From assembly GCA_002390025.1 (NCBI GenBank), contig DGRU01000030.1, forward strand, positions 1 to 49,937: a stretch of 49,937 nucleotides of DNA. Reading direction: 5' to 3'. Below the pieces are notes generated by a model. That model ran no database searches, was not told the origin of the DNA, and saw only the letters and a program-made list of their open reading frames with translations. Below, in pieces: positions 40,687 to 48,111 of this stretch. This DNA is from Lachnospiraceae bacterium UBA4380 (GTDB lineage Bacteria > Bacillota > Clostridia > Lachnospirales > Lachnospiraceae). Position 1 is the stretch's first letter. Every line of letters begins with the position of its first letter. The translations under genes and the position numbers were made by a program.

Positions 40687-40724
40687 AACCCGGAAATCCA
40701 GAGACAGATTTCCGGGTTTTTTTT
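40687..40724 (+). terminator. Terminator of the tRNA operon
   Basis: AACCCGGAAATC (40687-40698) pairs with GATTTCCGGGTT (40707-40718) and eight T follow. A CCACAGGGCGGC unit is repeated twice just after, near 40740-40766. Confidence 0.95.
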
Positions 40725-40796
40725 GTGGAACGAGGGTAACCACAGGGCGGCAGCAGCCACAGGGCGGCTTCAGGCGCTTTTTCGGGGACGAGAGCT

Positions 40797-41636
40797 ATGA
40801 AACAATATCTGGAACAAATCGAAGCGATGCGGGTAAAGCTGCCGCCCCTGGATGCAGGGAAGTTGAAATATTTCGCGGCAGTCATGATGCTGATCGACCA
40901 CATGGCGTGCGTTTTTTTGGAAAACGCCTATACGGCGGACGGCGCTTCCCTGATGTTCTCCCTTCCCCACGGAGAACTGGCTGACAAGCTGCTGCGTGTG
41001 GCGGGCAGACAGGCATTTCCCATCTTCTGTTTTTTTCTGGTAGAGGGATTTGCAAAGACCCGCAGCCGTTTGCGGTATTTTGTCCGTCTCCTGATCTTTG
41101 CGGTGCTGTCACAGCTTCCTTTTCAGAGGGGCATTTTTCCCCGGGGGAAATATTTTCACGGGAACGTGATCTGCACGCTGGCCATCGGCCTGCTTGCCAT
41201 ATGGGTGATCGACTCCATGAAACTTGCCTTTCCGGGGAGGGGGGATCACTTTCCGGAGAGGGGAGATCAATCCGGCGGCACAAATGCGGAAATGAGCAGA
41301 ATGCTGTCGGGTTTTCTGTTCATCTTTGTGTCATGCAGCAGCCTATACGGATTTTCAAGGCTGGCCGCCGCACTCCGCACCGATTATTCCTACGGGGGCG
41401 TGGTCATGATCGTCCTCCTCTACCTCCTTCAAAAATACAGAATCACGGCCTTGTTCGTTTCTTGGGCATGGCTGTCGTGGTATAATAGGTTTGAACTGTA
41501 TTCCGCGCCGGCATTCTACCTGCTCGCCTGTTACAACGGGCAGCGCGGAAAACAGCACAAATATTTCTTCTATTTCTTTTATCCGGTGCACCTGCTGATC
41601 CTGTGGCTTCTGAGAAGGCATTTTTTCGGCGTTTAA
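40797..41636 (+). CDS. TraX-like family membrane protein
   Basis: A 279-residue membrane protein of the TraX/acyltransferase-like family (PF05857). Typical stretches: KYFAAVMMLIDHMACVFLEN, GRQAFPIFCFFLVEGFAKTR, RLLIFAVLSQLPF, and a Tyr/Phe-rich C-terminus YFFYFFYPVHLLILWLLRRH. TraX of F plasmid acetylates pilin, but most chromosomal members have unknown substrates. A loop near residue 145-160 has two copies of a 21-base in-frame repeat (41229-41270; FPGRGDH and FPERGDQ). ATG at 40797 follows GACGAGAG. Confidence 0.82.
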   Translation: MKQYLEQIEAMRVKLPPLDAGKLKYFAAVMMLIDHMACVFLENAYTADGASLMFSLPHGELADKLLRVAGRQAFPIFCFFLVEGFAKTRSRLRYFVRLLIFAVLSQLPFQRGIFPRGKYFHGNVICTLAIGLLAIWVIDSMKLAFPGRGDHFPERGDQSGGTNAEMSRMLSGFLFIFVSCSSLYGFSRLAAALRTDYSYGGVVMIVLLYLLQKYRITALFVSWAWLSWYNRFELYSAPAFYLLACYNGQRGKQHKYFFYFFYPVHLLILWLLRRHFFGV

Positions 41637-41755
41637 AAGCATTGCAGCGGGTGAACACAGAATTCGGCAGATACGGTCCGGATGATCCACGAGAGGTTTG
41701 TCCGCCCGGATTTCCCGGGGCACTGTCCCTGTGACAGTGCGAAAGGAGGTAACAC

Positions 41756-43357
41756 ATGGAACTGCAGTTTGTCGGAGCAGCGCATGAGGTGACGGGAAGC
41801 TGTCACTACATACAGGTCGGCAGCAAGAATATACTGGTGGACTGCGGTATGCGGCAGGGCGGTATGAAGTATGAAAATGTCCCTCTGCCGGTTGCGGCTT
41901 CCAGAATCGATTTTGTTATTGTGACACATGCCCATATTGATCATACAGGTATGCTGCCTGCGCTCTACAAGGACGGATTCCGCGGCCAGGTCGTCGCGAC
42001 GGAGGCGACAGCGAGCCTGTGCGATATCATGCTGCGTGACTCCGCGCATATCCAGACCATGGAGGCGGAGTGGAAAAACAAGAGAGAGAAGCGCAGCGGA
42101 AATGAGGAACCCTTTGAACCGGTCTATTCCATGGAGGACGCACTGAACCTGATCCGTCTGATCGCTCCCTATGAGTACGGGAAGGTCTATACGCTCTGCG
42201 ACGGTGTGCGCTTCAGGTTCACCGATATCGGACACCTTCTTGGATCTGCCAGCGTGGAGCTGTGGCTCACCGAGGGCCGCACGGAGAAAAAGATCGTTTT
42301 CTCGGGCGACATCGGCAACAAGGACCAGCCTCTGCTCAAGGATCCGGCCCTGACGGACTCGGCGGATTATGTCGTCATGGAGTCCACCTACGGCGACCGC
42401 CTGCACGAGGGGGACTGGGCTCCGCCCGTCGAGGAACTCGCCCAGATCCTCAGGGATACTTTTGCCAGAGGCGGGAACGTTGTCATTCCCTCCTTTGCCG
42501 TGGGAAGGACCCAGGTCATGCTCTATTATCTGCGTCAGATCAAGCAGAACGATATGGTGCCTGAGTTCAAAAATTTCCCCGTCTATGTGGACAGCCCGCT
42601 GGCGGTGGAGGCAACGGAAATCTTTCTGGAAAATGAAGATAAATGCTATGACGAGGAGGCCATGGCGCTGATCCGCCAGGGAGTCAACCCCATCACTTTC
42701 CCGGGACTGCGGCTGACCATCTCGACCGATGAGTCCAAGGCCATCCTGGAGGACTACGATCCCAAGGTCATCATCAGTGCCTCCGGCATGTGCGATGCAG
42801 GCCGCATCAAGCATCACCTGAAACACAATCTCTGGAGATCGGACAGCACGATCCTCTTTGTCGGTTATCAGTCGGCCGGCTCTCCCGGCAGGCGGATCCT
42901 GGAAGGCGCCGAAGAGATCAAAATTTTCGGCGAGGCTGTTGCTGTCAAGGCCAAGATCGAGAGCCTGAGGAGTCTGTCCGGCCACGCGGACAAAAACGGC
43001 CTGCTCGAATGGATCGGCGGATTCCGGGACAAGCCCCGCCAGGTGTTTGTTGTACACGGCGATGACGAAGTGACGAGTGAGTTTGCACAGACCCTCAATG
43101 ACAGGGGATATTCGGCCATGGCCCCCTTCAGCGGCACCCGCTTTGACATGGCGACCGGCAAATTTATCGAGATTACCAGAGGCGTCCTCATCTCGAAGAG
43201 CGCCAAGGCCCGCATGGTATCGGATTCCTACACGAAACTGAAGCTGACCTCCAAAAAGCTCCAGGAGCTGATCGAGGACAGCACCGGTCTTCCCAACAAG
43301 GATCTCGAGAAGTTCACCACGGACCTGGAGAAACTCATGGAGAAATACCGCAGATAA
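41756..43357 (+). CDS. MBL-fold beta-CASP ribonuclease-like protein
   Basis: A 533-residue metallo-beta-lactamase/beta-CASP nuclease with a C-terminal RNA-specificity (RMMBL) region. Zinc ligands: VTHAHIDHTG (HxHxDH), IGHLLGSAS, FSGDIG, and SLSGHADKNG; the beta-CASP part has PSFAVGRTQVMLYYL and ISASGMCDAGRIKHHLKHNL. Such proteins cleave or process RNA in the cytoplasm; homologues in other bacteria and archaea act as endo- or exoribonucleases. The C-terminal 70 residues are Lys/Leu/Glu-rich helix. The start follows a perfect AAAGGAGG. It is not RNase J, which is longer and has a different C-terminus. Confidence 0.9.
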   Translation: MELQFVGAAHEVTGSCHYIQVGSKNILVDCGMRQGGMKYENVPLPVAASRIDFVIVTHAHIDHTGMLPALYKDGFRGQVVATEATASLCDIMLRDSAHIQTMEAEWKNKREKRSGNEEPFEPVYSMEDALNLIRLIAPYEYGKVYTLCDGVRFRFTDIGHLLGSASVELWLTEGRTEKKIVFSGDIGNKDQPLLKDPALTDSADYVVMESTYGDRLHEGDWAPPVEELAQILRDTFARGGNVVIPSFAVGRTQVMLYYLRQIKQNDMVPEFKNFPVYVDSPLAVEATEIFLENEDKCYDEEAMALIRQGVNPITFPGLRLTISTDESKAILEDYDPKVIISASGMCDAGRIKHHLKHNLWRSDSTILFVGYQSAGSPGRRILEGAEEIKIFGEAVAVKAKIESLRSLSGHADKNGLLEWIGGFRDKPRQVFVVHGDDEVTSEFAQTLNDRGYSAMAPFSGTRFDMATGKFIEITRGVLISKSAKARMVSDSYTKLKLTSKKLQELIEDSTGLPNKDLEKFTTDLEKLMEKYRR

Positions 43358-43434
43358 GGACCGGGAATTGCTCCCGGGAGGAGACCGGGGAGAGGCCGGA
43401 AGGGTGTTTTCCGTGTATGGTATGGATCGCTGAT

Positions 43435-43479
43435 TTTATGAATACAATAATAAAGTGTAAAAATAATAGTATTCATAAA
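43435..43479. promoter_or_regulatory. Palindrome in the DHFR promoter region
   Basis: TTTATGAATAC (43435-43445) and GTATTCATAAA (43469-43479) are perfect 11-base inverted arms with a 23-base AT-rich spacer. A TATAAT box (43485-43490) follows directly, 25 bases before the start at 43515. It may be an operator. Confidence 0.5.
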
Positions 43480-43514
43480 GAAAATATAATAGTAAAGAAA
43501 GAGAAGGATTTTCT

Positions 43515-44006
43515 ATGAATCTGATCGCAGCAGTGGACCGGAACTGGGCCATCGGCAACAAGGGACAGCTCCTTGTCCGCATTCCCAACGACCACAAAAT
43601 GTTCCGCCAGGAGACGCTGGACAAGGTCGTTGTATATGGAAGAAAGACGCTGGAAACATTTCCGCTCTCGCAGCCTCTCGACAGGCGCGTAAACATTATT
43701 TTGTCCAAAAATCCCAATCTGCAGGTGCGTCATGCCCGGGTCGTCCACAGTGTGGAGGAACTGCTCGAGGCCTGCAGGGAGTATCCGTCCGAAGATGTCT
43801 ATGTCATCGGCGGCGCCAGTGTCTACAAACAGCTCCTGCCCTATTGCGACACGGCGCACATCACAAAGGTTGATTACGCCTATGAAGCGGATGCCTGGTT
43901 TCCGAATCTGGACGAGGATCCGGACTGGGAGATCACGGCGGACAGCGACGAGCAGACCTATTTTGACATACCTTATCAGTTTGTAAAGTACGAAAGAAAA
44001 AAATGA
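43515..44006 (+). CDS. folA: Dihydrofolate reductase
   Basis: A 163-residue enzyme reducing dihydrofolate to tetrahydrofolate with NADPH. MNLIAAVDRNWAIGNKGQLL, the active-site Asp in IPNDHKMF, VVYGRKTLETFP, the NADPH-binding VNIILSKNP and VYVIGGASVYKQLLPYCD are all typical DHFR elements; length is standard. The W and L residues at the active site are replaced by less common ones (QLLVRIPND), so inhibitor sensitivity may differ, which is inference. ATG at 43515 follows AAGGA. Thymidylate synthase, its usual neighbour, is not seen here. Confidence 0.93.
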   Translation: MNLIAAVDRNWAIGNKGQLLVRIPNDHKMFRQETLDKVVVYGRKTLETFPLSQPLDRRVNIILSKNPNLQVRHARVVHSVEELLEACREYPSEDVYVIGGASVYKQLLPYCDTAHITKVDYAYEADAWFPNLDEDPDWEITADSDEQTYFDIPYQFVKYERKK

Positions 44007-44080
44007 TTCCCTTGTATCGGGCCCGGGCAGTCCGGCCGGAAACGGTACAAAGACGGATCTGATTGCAGGAAGGATTGGAG

Positions 44081-44767
44081 TTGAAAAAAAGAAGAATCAT
44101 TACTGCGGTGCTGTGCGCACTGCTCTGCACCGCGTTTCTGTCGGGCTGCGGACGTTCCCTGATCATTACCACGGGGTTCGGCCGGGGAGAAGTGTTCCGG
44201 ATCGGATCGGAGGGCTGTAAGATCTCCGAGGTCCGGGTATACATGCTCGATCTGCAAAAAGAAAACGAGAGACTGTTCGGCAAAGCCATCTGGGAGGGCG
44301 GAAACAGCGCAGAGCTCCAGGATGCTGTCAGGGAACAGGCGCTCTCACAGATCACCCGCGTCAAGGCACTCAACCAGATCGCGGTGGAGAGAAATGTCAT
44401 GCTGACAGACCTGGAGAAGCGGCAGGCGGAGGAGGCCGAGCACAATTACTATGCCGCCTTATCTGCCGCAGAGATCAAATATATAGGTCTGGATGAGAAG
44501 AAACTGCAGCGGATGTTCAGAGAATATGCCCTTGCGGACAAGACCTGGACCAGCCTGGGCGATTCGGCGGTGGAGACCTATGAGGACTTCTATGAGAAGA
44601 CTCAGTGCGACCTCAACACCAAGTATTGGCAGACGGTCAAAGTGAAGAAAATTGACGGAAATCTGGATGCGCCGGGCTTTGCCGACTGCTATAAAGCGGT
44701 TTTCGGGACCCCTGAACAAGACAGCGCACAGGACAGTACGCAGGAGACAGCCGCAGAAGAGGAATGA
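44081..44767 (+). CDS. PrsA/SurA-like lipoprotein without PPIase domain
   Basis: A 228-residue lipoprotein. The signal ends in the lipobox LSGC (about residues 18-21), so it is anchored to the outer membrane face. The mature part is helical and charged, with EQALSQITRVKALNQIAVER and LEKRQAEEAEHNYYAAL, resembling the N-terminal chaperone domain of SurA/PrsA. The parvulin PPIase domain is missing; a Gln/Ser/Glu tail (PEQDSAQDSTQETAAEEE) ends the protein. Probable chaperone or assembly factor, unproven. The TTG at 44081 has good spacing to AAGGA; TTG at 44063 and 44075 are alternatives. It overlaps none of its neighbours and leads into a YdcF-like gene. Confidence 0.75.
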   Translation: MKKRRIITAVLCALLCTAFLSGCGRSLIITTGFGRGEVFRIGSEGCKISEVRVYMLDLQKENERLFGKAIWEGGNSAELQDAVREQALSQITRVKALNQIAVERNVMLTDLEKRQAEEAEHNYYAALSAAEIKYIGLDEKKLQRMFREYALADKTWTSLGDSAVETYEDFYEKTQCDLNTKYWQTVKVKKIDGNLDAPGFADCYKAVFGTPEQDSAQDSTQETAAEEE

Positions 44768-44810
44768 AGCCTCCCTCTGTCTGTGCGGAAAGGGTTTGGA
44801 AAGGACAGAC

Positions 44811-45599
44811 GTGATTGGAATAATTCCTGCGCTGGCAGGCGCAGCGGGTATCTTTTTATTCATCCTCCCGGTCTTTACCGGGAGGATACTTAATATCGGG
44901 AACATGACGGGCTTTTGCGTGAGCCTGTGCCTCTTCCTGTACGGAATCGGGCATAGCCGGATCCATGCTCTGATCGCACAGGGATGGAGAAGAGGCGGTA
45001 TCTGCCGCGGCGCCATCGCCGCCGGGGGGATCCTGTTGACAGCCATTGCGGTTACCGCCCTGGTCCTGACATTTATGATCGTGCAGGCGGCTCTGACAGA
45101 GCCGGATCCGGAGGCCAATGTCGTTGTCCTCGGGTGTGAAGTAAAGGGAGACAGACCGTCCAGAATGCTCACGGGGCGCATGGACGCGGCGATCGCCTAC
45201 CTGCAGGAGCATCCCCATTCTTTCTGTGTGCTCTCCGGCGGCAGGGGAGACAGAGAAGATATCTCCGAAGCGGAATGCATGTACCGGTATATGACCGCGC
45301 GGGGCATTGATCCCGGGCGCCTCATCCTGGAGGACCGGTCCGTATCGACCAGGGAGAACCTTCAGTTTTCTCTGCAGAAACTCCGGGAAGCGGGGCTGGC
45401 AGATGCCCCCGAAACCGATGATCCGGCCCCTTTGCAGATCGCGGTCGTGACCAACGAATTCCACGCATGCCGCGCCCGCCTCATCGCAAAAGACCTGGGC
45501 ATGCGTACCGGCACTGTGGCGGCGCCCTCTCCCTGGTGGCTGCTGCCTACCTTCTATGTGCGTGAGCTCTACGGACTGCTCTACCAGATGCTGTTGTGA
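44811..45599 (+). CDS. YdcF/DUF218-family membrane protein
   Basis: A 262-residue protein. Four hydrophobic segments at the N-terminus (IPALAGAAGIFLFILPVFTG, TGFCVSLCLFLYGIG, a third near AAGGILLTAIAVTALVLT) anchor it to the membrane. The outer or cytosolic domain is DUF218: VVVLGCEVKGDRPSRMLTGR, FCVLSGGRGDREDISEA, RLILEDRSVSTRENLQFS and VVTNEFHACRARLIAKDLG. Family members such as SanA and ElyC act in cell-envelope integrity, and YdcF binds S-adenosylmethionine. The GTG at 44811 after GGAAAGGA is chosen, since no ATG fits. Confidence 0.85.
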   Translation: MIGIIPALAGAAGIFLFILPVFTGRILNIGNMTGFCVSLCLFLYGIGHSRIHALIAQGWRRGGICRGAIAAGGILLTAIAVTALVLTFMIVQAALTEPDPEANVVVLGCEVKGDRPSRMLTGRMDAAIAYLQEHPHSFCVLSGGRGDREDISEAECMYRYMTARGIDPGRLILEDRSVSTRENLQFSLQKLREAGLADAPETDDPAPLQIAVVTNEFHACRARLIAKDLGMRTGTVAAPSPWWLLPTFYVRELYGLLYQMLL

Positions 45600-45648
45600 T
45601 GTGTCCCCATGCCATCCCGTCCGTGCATGGCTCAAAGCTACGCGCCTG

Positions 45649-45711
45649 TTAGCACTCGTATGAAACGAGTGCTAATTTTTTATTGACATTTGTCCTCTAT
45701 GAGACTACAAT
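45649..45711 (+). promoter_or_regulatory. CIRCE operator and promoter of htpG
   Basis: TTAGCACTC (45649-45657), nine bases, GAGTGCTAA (45667-45675) matches the CIRCE operator of the HrcA repressor exactly. Eight bases further TTGACA (45683-45688), 17 bases and TACAAT (45706-45711) form a strong promoter. CIRCE sits upstream of the -35 box here instead of downstream. This implies HrcA heat-shock control of htpG. Confidence 0.93.
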
Positions 45712-45752
45712 CTTCATTGTTTACAAAAGTACGATCTGTTTCGGGAAGGAAA

Positions 45753-45779
45753 GGAGACAAAGAACCGTCCCCTGTCTCC
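45753..45779. repeat. Dispersed GGGGACGGTT element, copy 3 (partial)
   Basis: GGAGACA (45753-45759) and TGTCTCC (45773-45779) flank AAGAACCGTCCCC, the same core as in the copies at 17952 and 19697. It lies in the 5' untranslated region of htpG. Confidence 0.75.
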
Positions 45780-45813
45780 TCCCTCCGAAAATACAAATAG
45801 ATGGAGGTTTATT

Positions 45814-47922
45814 ATGGCAATGGAAAGAGGACCCTTATCAATCAACAGTGAAAATATGTTCCCGATCATCAAGAAGTGGCTGTATTCGGACCACGATATC
45901 TTCTACAGGGAACTGATCTCCAACGGCTGTGATGCCATCACCAAGCTGAAAAAGCTGGATATGATGGGCGACTGCGAGCTGCCGGAGGGCTATAAGGCCA
46001 GGATCGACATCGAGGTGGACCCCCAGGAGAAGACCATCAAGGTCACTGACAACGGCCTGGGAATGACCGCTGATGAGGTCAAGGAGTATATCAACAATAT
46101 CGCTTTCTCCGGTGCGGAAGCATTTATGGAGAAGTACAAGGACAAGGCCAGCGATGACCAGATCATCGGTCATTTCGGACTGGGCTTCTACAGCGCCTTC
46201 ATGGTCGCCGAGCTGGTCGAGATCGATACACTGTCCTGGCAGGACGGCGCAAAGCCCGTGCACTGGGAGTGCGACGGCGGCAGTACCTTCGCCATGGACG
46301 ACGGCAGCAAAAAAGAGATCGGCACGACCGTCACTCTGCATCTGTCCGAGGACTGCCTGGAGTTCGCAAACTACTACCGCGCCCAGGAAGTCATTGAGAA
46401 GTACTGCTCTTTCATGCCTGTCGAGATCTATCTCTCCGAGCATGACACCAAGATGACAGAGACCATCAATGAGTCTGAGCGCAGACCCGAAGATGTTGTC
46501 ATCGAGGTCATCGAGCCCGCAAAGAAGGATGGTGAAGAGGACAAGGATGCCGAGCCCGAAGAGAAGCGTCTGAAGATCCGCCGCCGTCCGGTCCTGTGCA
46601 ACGATACACATCCCCTCTGGTCCAAGACCCCCAAGGACTGCACGGATGAGGAGTACAAGGAGTTTTACCGCAAGGTCTTCCACGATTACAAGGAGCCCCT
46701 GTTCTGGATCCACCTCAACATGGACTATCCCTTCAACCTCAAGGGCATCCTCTATTTCCCCAGGATCAACCTGGAGTACGAGTCCGCTGAGGGCGTGATC
46801 AAGCTCTACAACAACCAGGTCTTCATCGCCGACAATATCAAGGAGGTTATCCCCGAGTTCCTGATGCTGCTCAAGGGCGTCATCGACTGCCCCGACCTGC
46901 CTCTGAACGTATCCAGAAGCGCTCTGCAGAACGACGGCTTCGCCCAGAAGATCTCCGATTATATTTCAAAGAAGGTCGCCGAGAAGCTGGCCGGCATGTG
47001 CAAGACCGACAAGGAAAATTACGACAAGTACTGGGACGACATCAGCCCCTTCATCAAGTACGGCTGCCTGCGCGACGACAAGTTCTGTGAGAAGATGACC
47101 GACTACATCCTCTTCAAGGATCTGGACGGCAAGTATCACACACTTCCCGAGGCGCTGGAGATCAACGCAAAGGATACCGAGGAGTCCGCAGAGGATGAGA
47201 ACGGCGACAAGGTCGAGGCCGAAGTCGTCTCCGACGGCAATCTGGCTGAAAAGGACGCCGAAAAGGAGGGAGCAGACGAAGAGGACAAGAAAGATCACAC
47301 CATCTACTACGTGACCGATCCCGACCAGCAGAGCCAGTATGTCCGCATGTTCCGTGAAAACAACATGCAGGCCTTCGTCCTGAGCCACAACATCGACCAG
47401 CCCTTCATTTCCCAGCTTGAGGCAAAGAACGAGGGAATCCACTTTGAGAGAATCGACGCCAATGTCCAGGATGCGCTCCGCGCAGAAGGAGAGAGCGCTG
47501 AGAGCGAAGAGCAGGCAAAGGAAAACGGCGAGAAGATCACAAAGATCGTCCAGAAGGCTCTGGATGACGACAAGCTGAAAGTCCAGCTTGAGACCCTCAA
47601 GGACGCCAACGTCTCCTCTATGCTGACCGTGAATGAGCAGACCCGCCGCATGAACGACATGATGAAGATGTACTCCATGAACGGCATGGACTTTGGTATG
47701 GACAAGATGACCAAAGAGGGCCAGACCCTGATCCTCAATGCGGCCCATCCCCTGGTCAAATATGTCCTGGACCACGAAGAGGGTGAGAACACCAAACTCA
47801 TCTGCGAGCAGCTATATGACCTCGCCCTCCTGCAGAACGAGCCCCTGACAGGCGACGCCATGGCAAAATTTGTCACCCGCACCAATCAGATCATGATGCT
47901 CCTGGCCGGTGAGAATGCTTAA
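45814..47922 (+). CDS. htpG: Molecular chaperone HtpG (Hsp90) with charged inserts
   Basis: A 702-residue Hsp90. The N-terminal ATPase domain has DIFYRELISNGCDAITKL (catalytic Glu), VTDNGLGMTADEV and IGHFGLGFYSAFM; the middle domain has the catalytic-loop-type LPLNVSRSALQNDGFAQKIS; the C-terminal domain carries dimerisation helices. Two highly acidic and basic inserts stand out. One at about 220-260 between N and middle domains has EEDKDAEPEEKRLKIRRRP, like the charged linker of eukaryotic Hsp90. Another is at about 455-500 (DEEDKKDHTI). E. coli HtpG is 624 residues and lacks them. Transcription is under CIRCE/HrcA control. The start at 45814 follows GGAGG. Confidence 0.95.
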   Translation: MAMERGPLSINSENMFPIIKKWLYSDHDIFYRELISNGCDAITKLKKLDMMGDCELPEGYKARIDIEVDPQEKTIKVTDNGLGMTADEVKEYINNIAFSGAEAFMEKYKDKASDDQIIGHFGLGFYSAFMVAELVEIDTLSWQDGAKPVHWECDGGSTFAMDDGSKKEIGTTVTLHLSEDCLEFANYYRAQEVIEKYCSFMPVEIYLSEHDTKMTETINESERRPEDVVIEVIEPAKKDGEEDKDAEPEEKRLKIRRRPVLCNDTHPLWSKTPKDCTDEEYKEFYRKVFHDYKEPLFWIHLNMDYPFNLKGILYFPRINLEYESAEGVIKLYNNQVFIADNIKEVIPEFLMLLKGVIDCPDLPLNVSRSALQNDGFAQKISDYISKKVAEKLAGMCKTDKENYDKYWDDISPFIKYGCLRDDKFCEKMTDYILFKDLDGKYHTLPEALEINAKDTEESAEDENGDKVEAEVVSDGNLAEKDAEKEGADEEDKKDHTIYYVTDPDQQSQYVRMFRENNMQAFVLSHNIDQPFISQLEAKNEGIHFERIDANVQDALRAEGESAESEEQAKENGEKITKIVQKALDDDKLKVQLETLKDANVSSMLTVNEQTRRMNDMMKMYSMNGMDFGMDKMTKEGQTLILNAAHPLVKYVLDHEEGENTKLICEQLYDLALLQNEPLTGDAMAKFVTRTNQIMMLLAGENA

Positions 47923-48022
47923 TCCGGACAGCTGAAAGGGTCTGTTCAGTAACCATTCGTCATAACAGCCGAATATATGTTATAATTCCCCTTGACGGGA
48001 TGACAGGCAAGAAAGTTGGAAT

Positions 48023-48062
48023 GATCTTCCGTTTCTATTTATACGGAATCGCGCGGAAGATC
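48023..48062. other. Inverted repeat in the DUF5717 gene leader
   Basis: GATCTTCCG (48023-48031) and CGGAAGATC (48054-48062) form a perfect 9-bp stem with a 22-base loop; CGGAAGATCTTCCCG continues as a palindrome. A TATAAT-like box lies near 47979. No T-run follows, so it is not a terminator. Confidence 0.5.
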
Positions 48063-48111
48063 TTCCCGAAGACCTTCCGCCTGAAGTCCCGGAAAGGGGA
48101 TTTGTTTTTAT

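Noticed and set aside
40423..40739. Open frames across the tRNA-Gly pair in both strands
   Set aside because: These frames are repeated because the two tRNA genes are identical; the region codes for tRNA, not protein.
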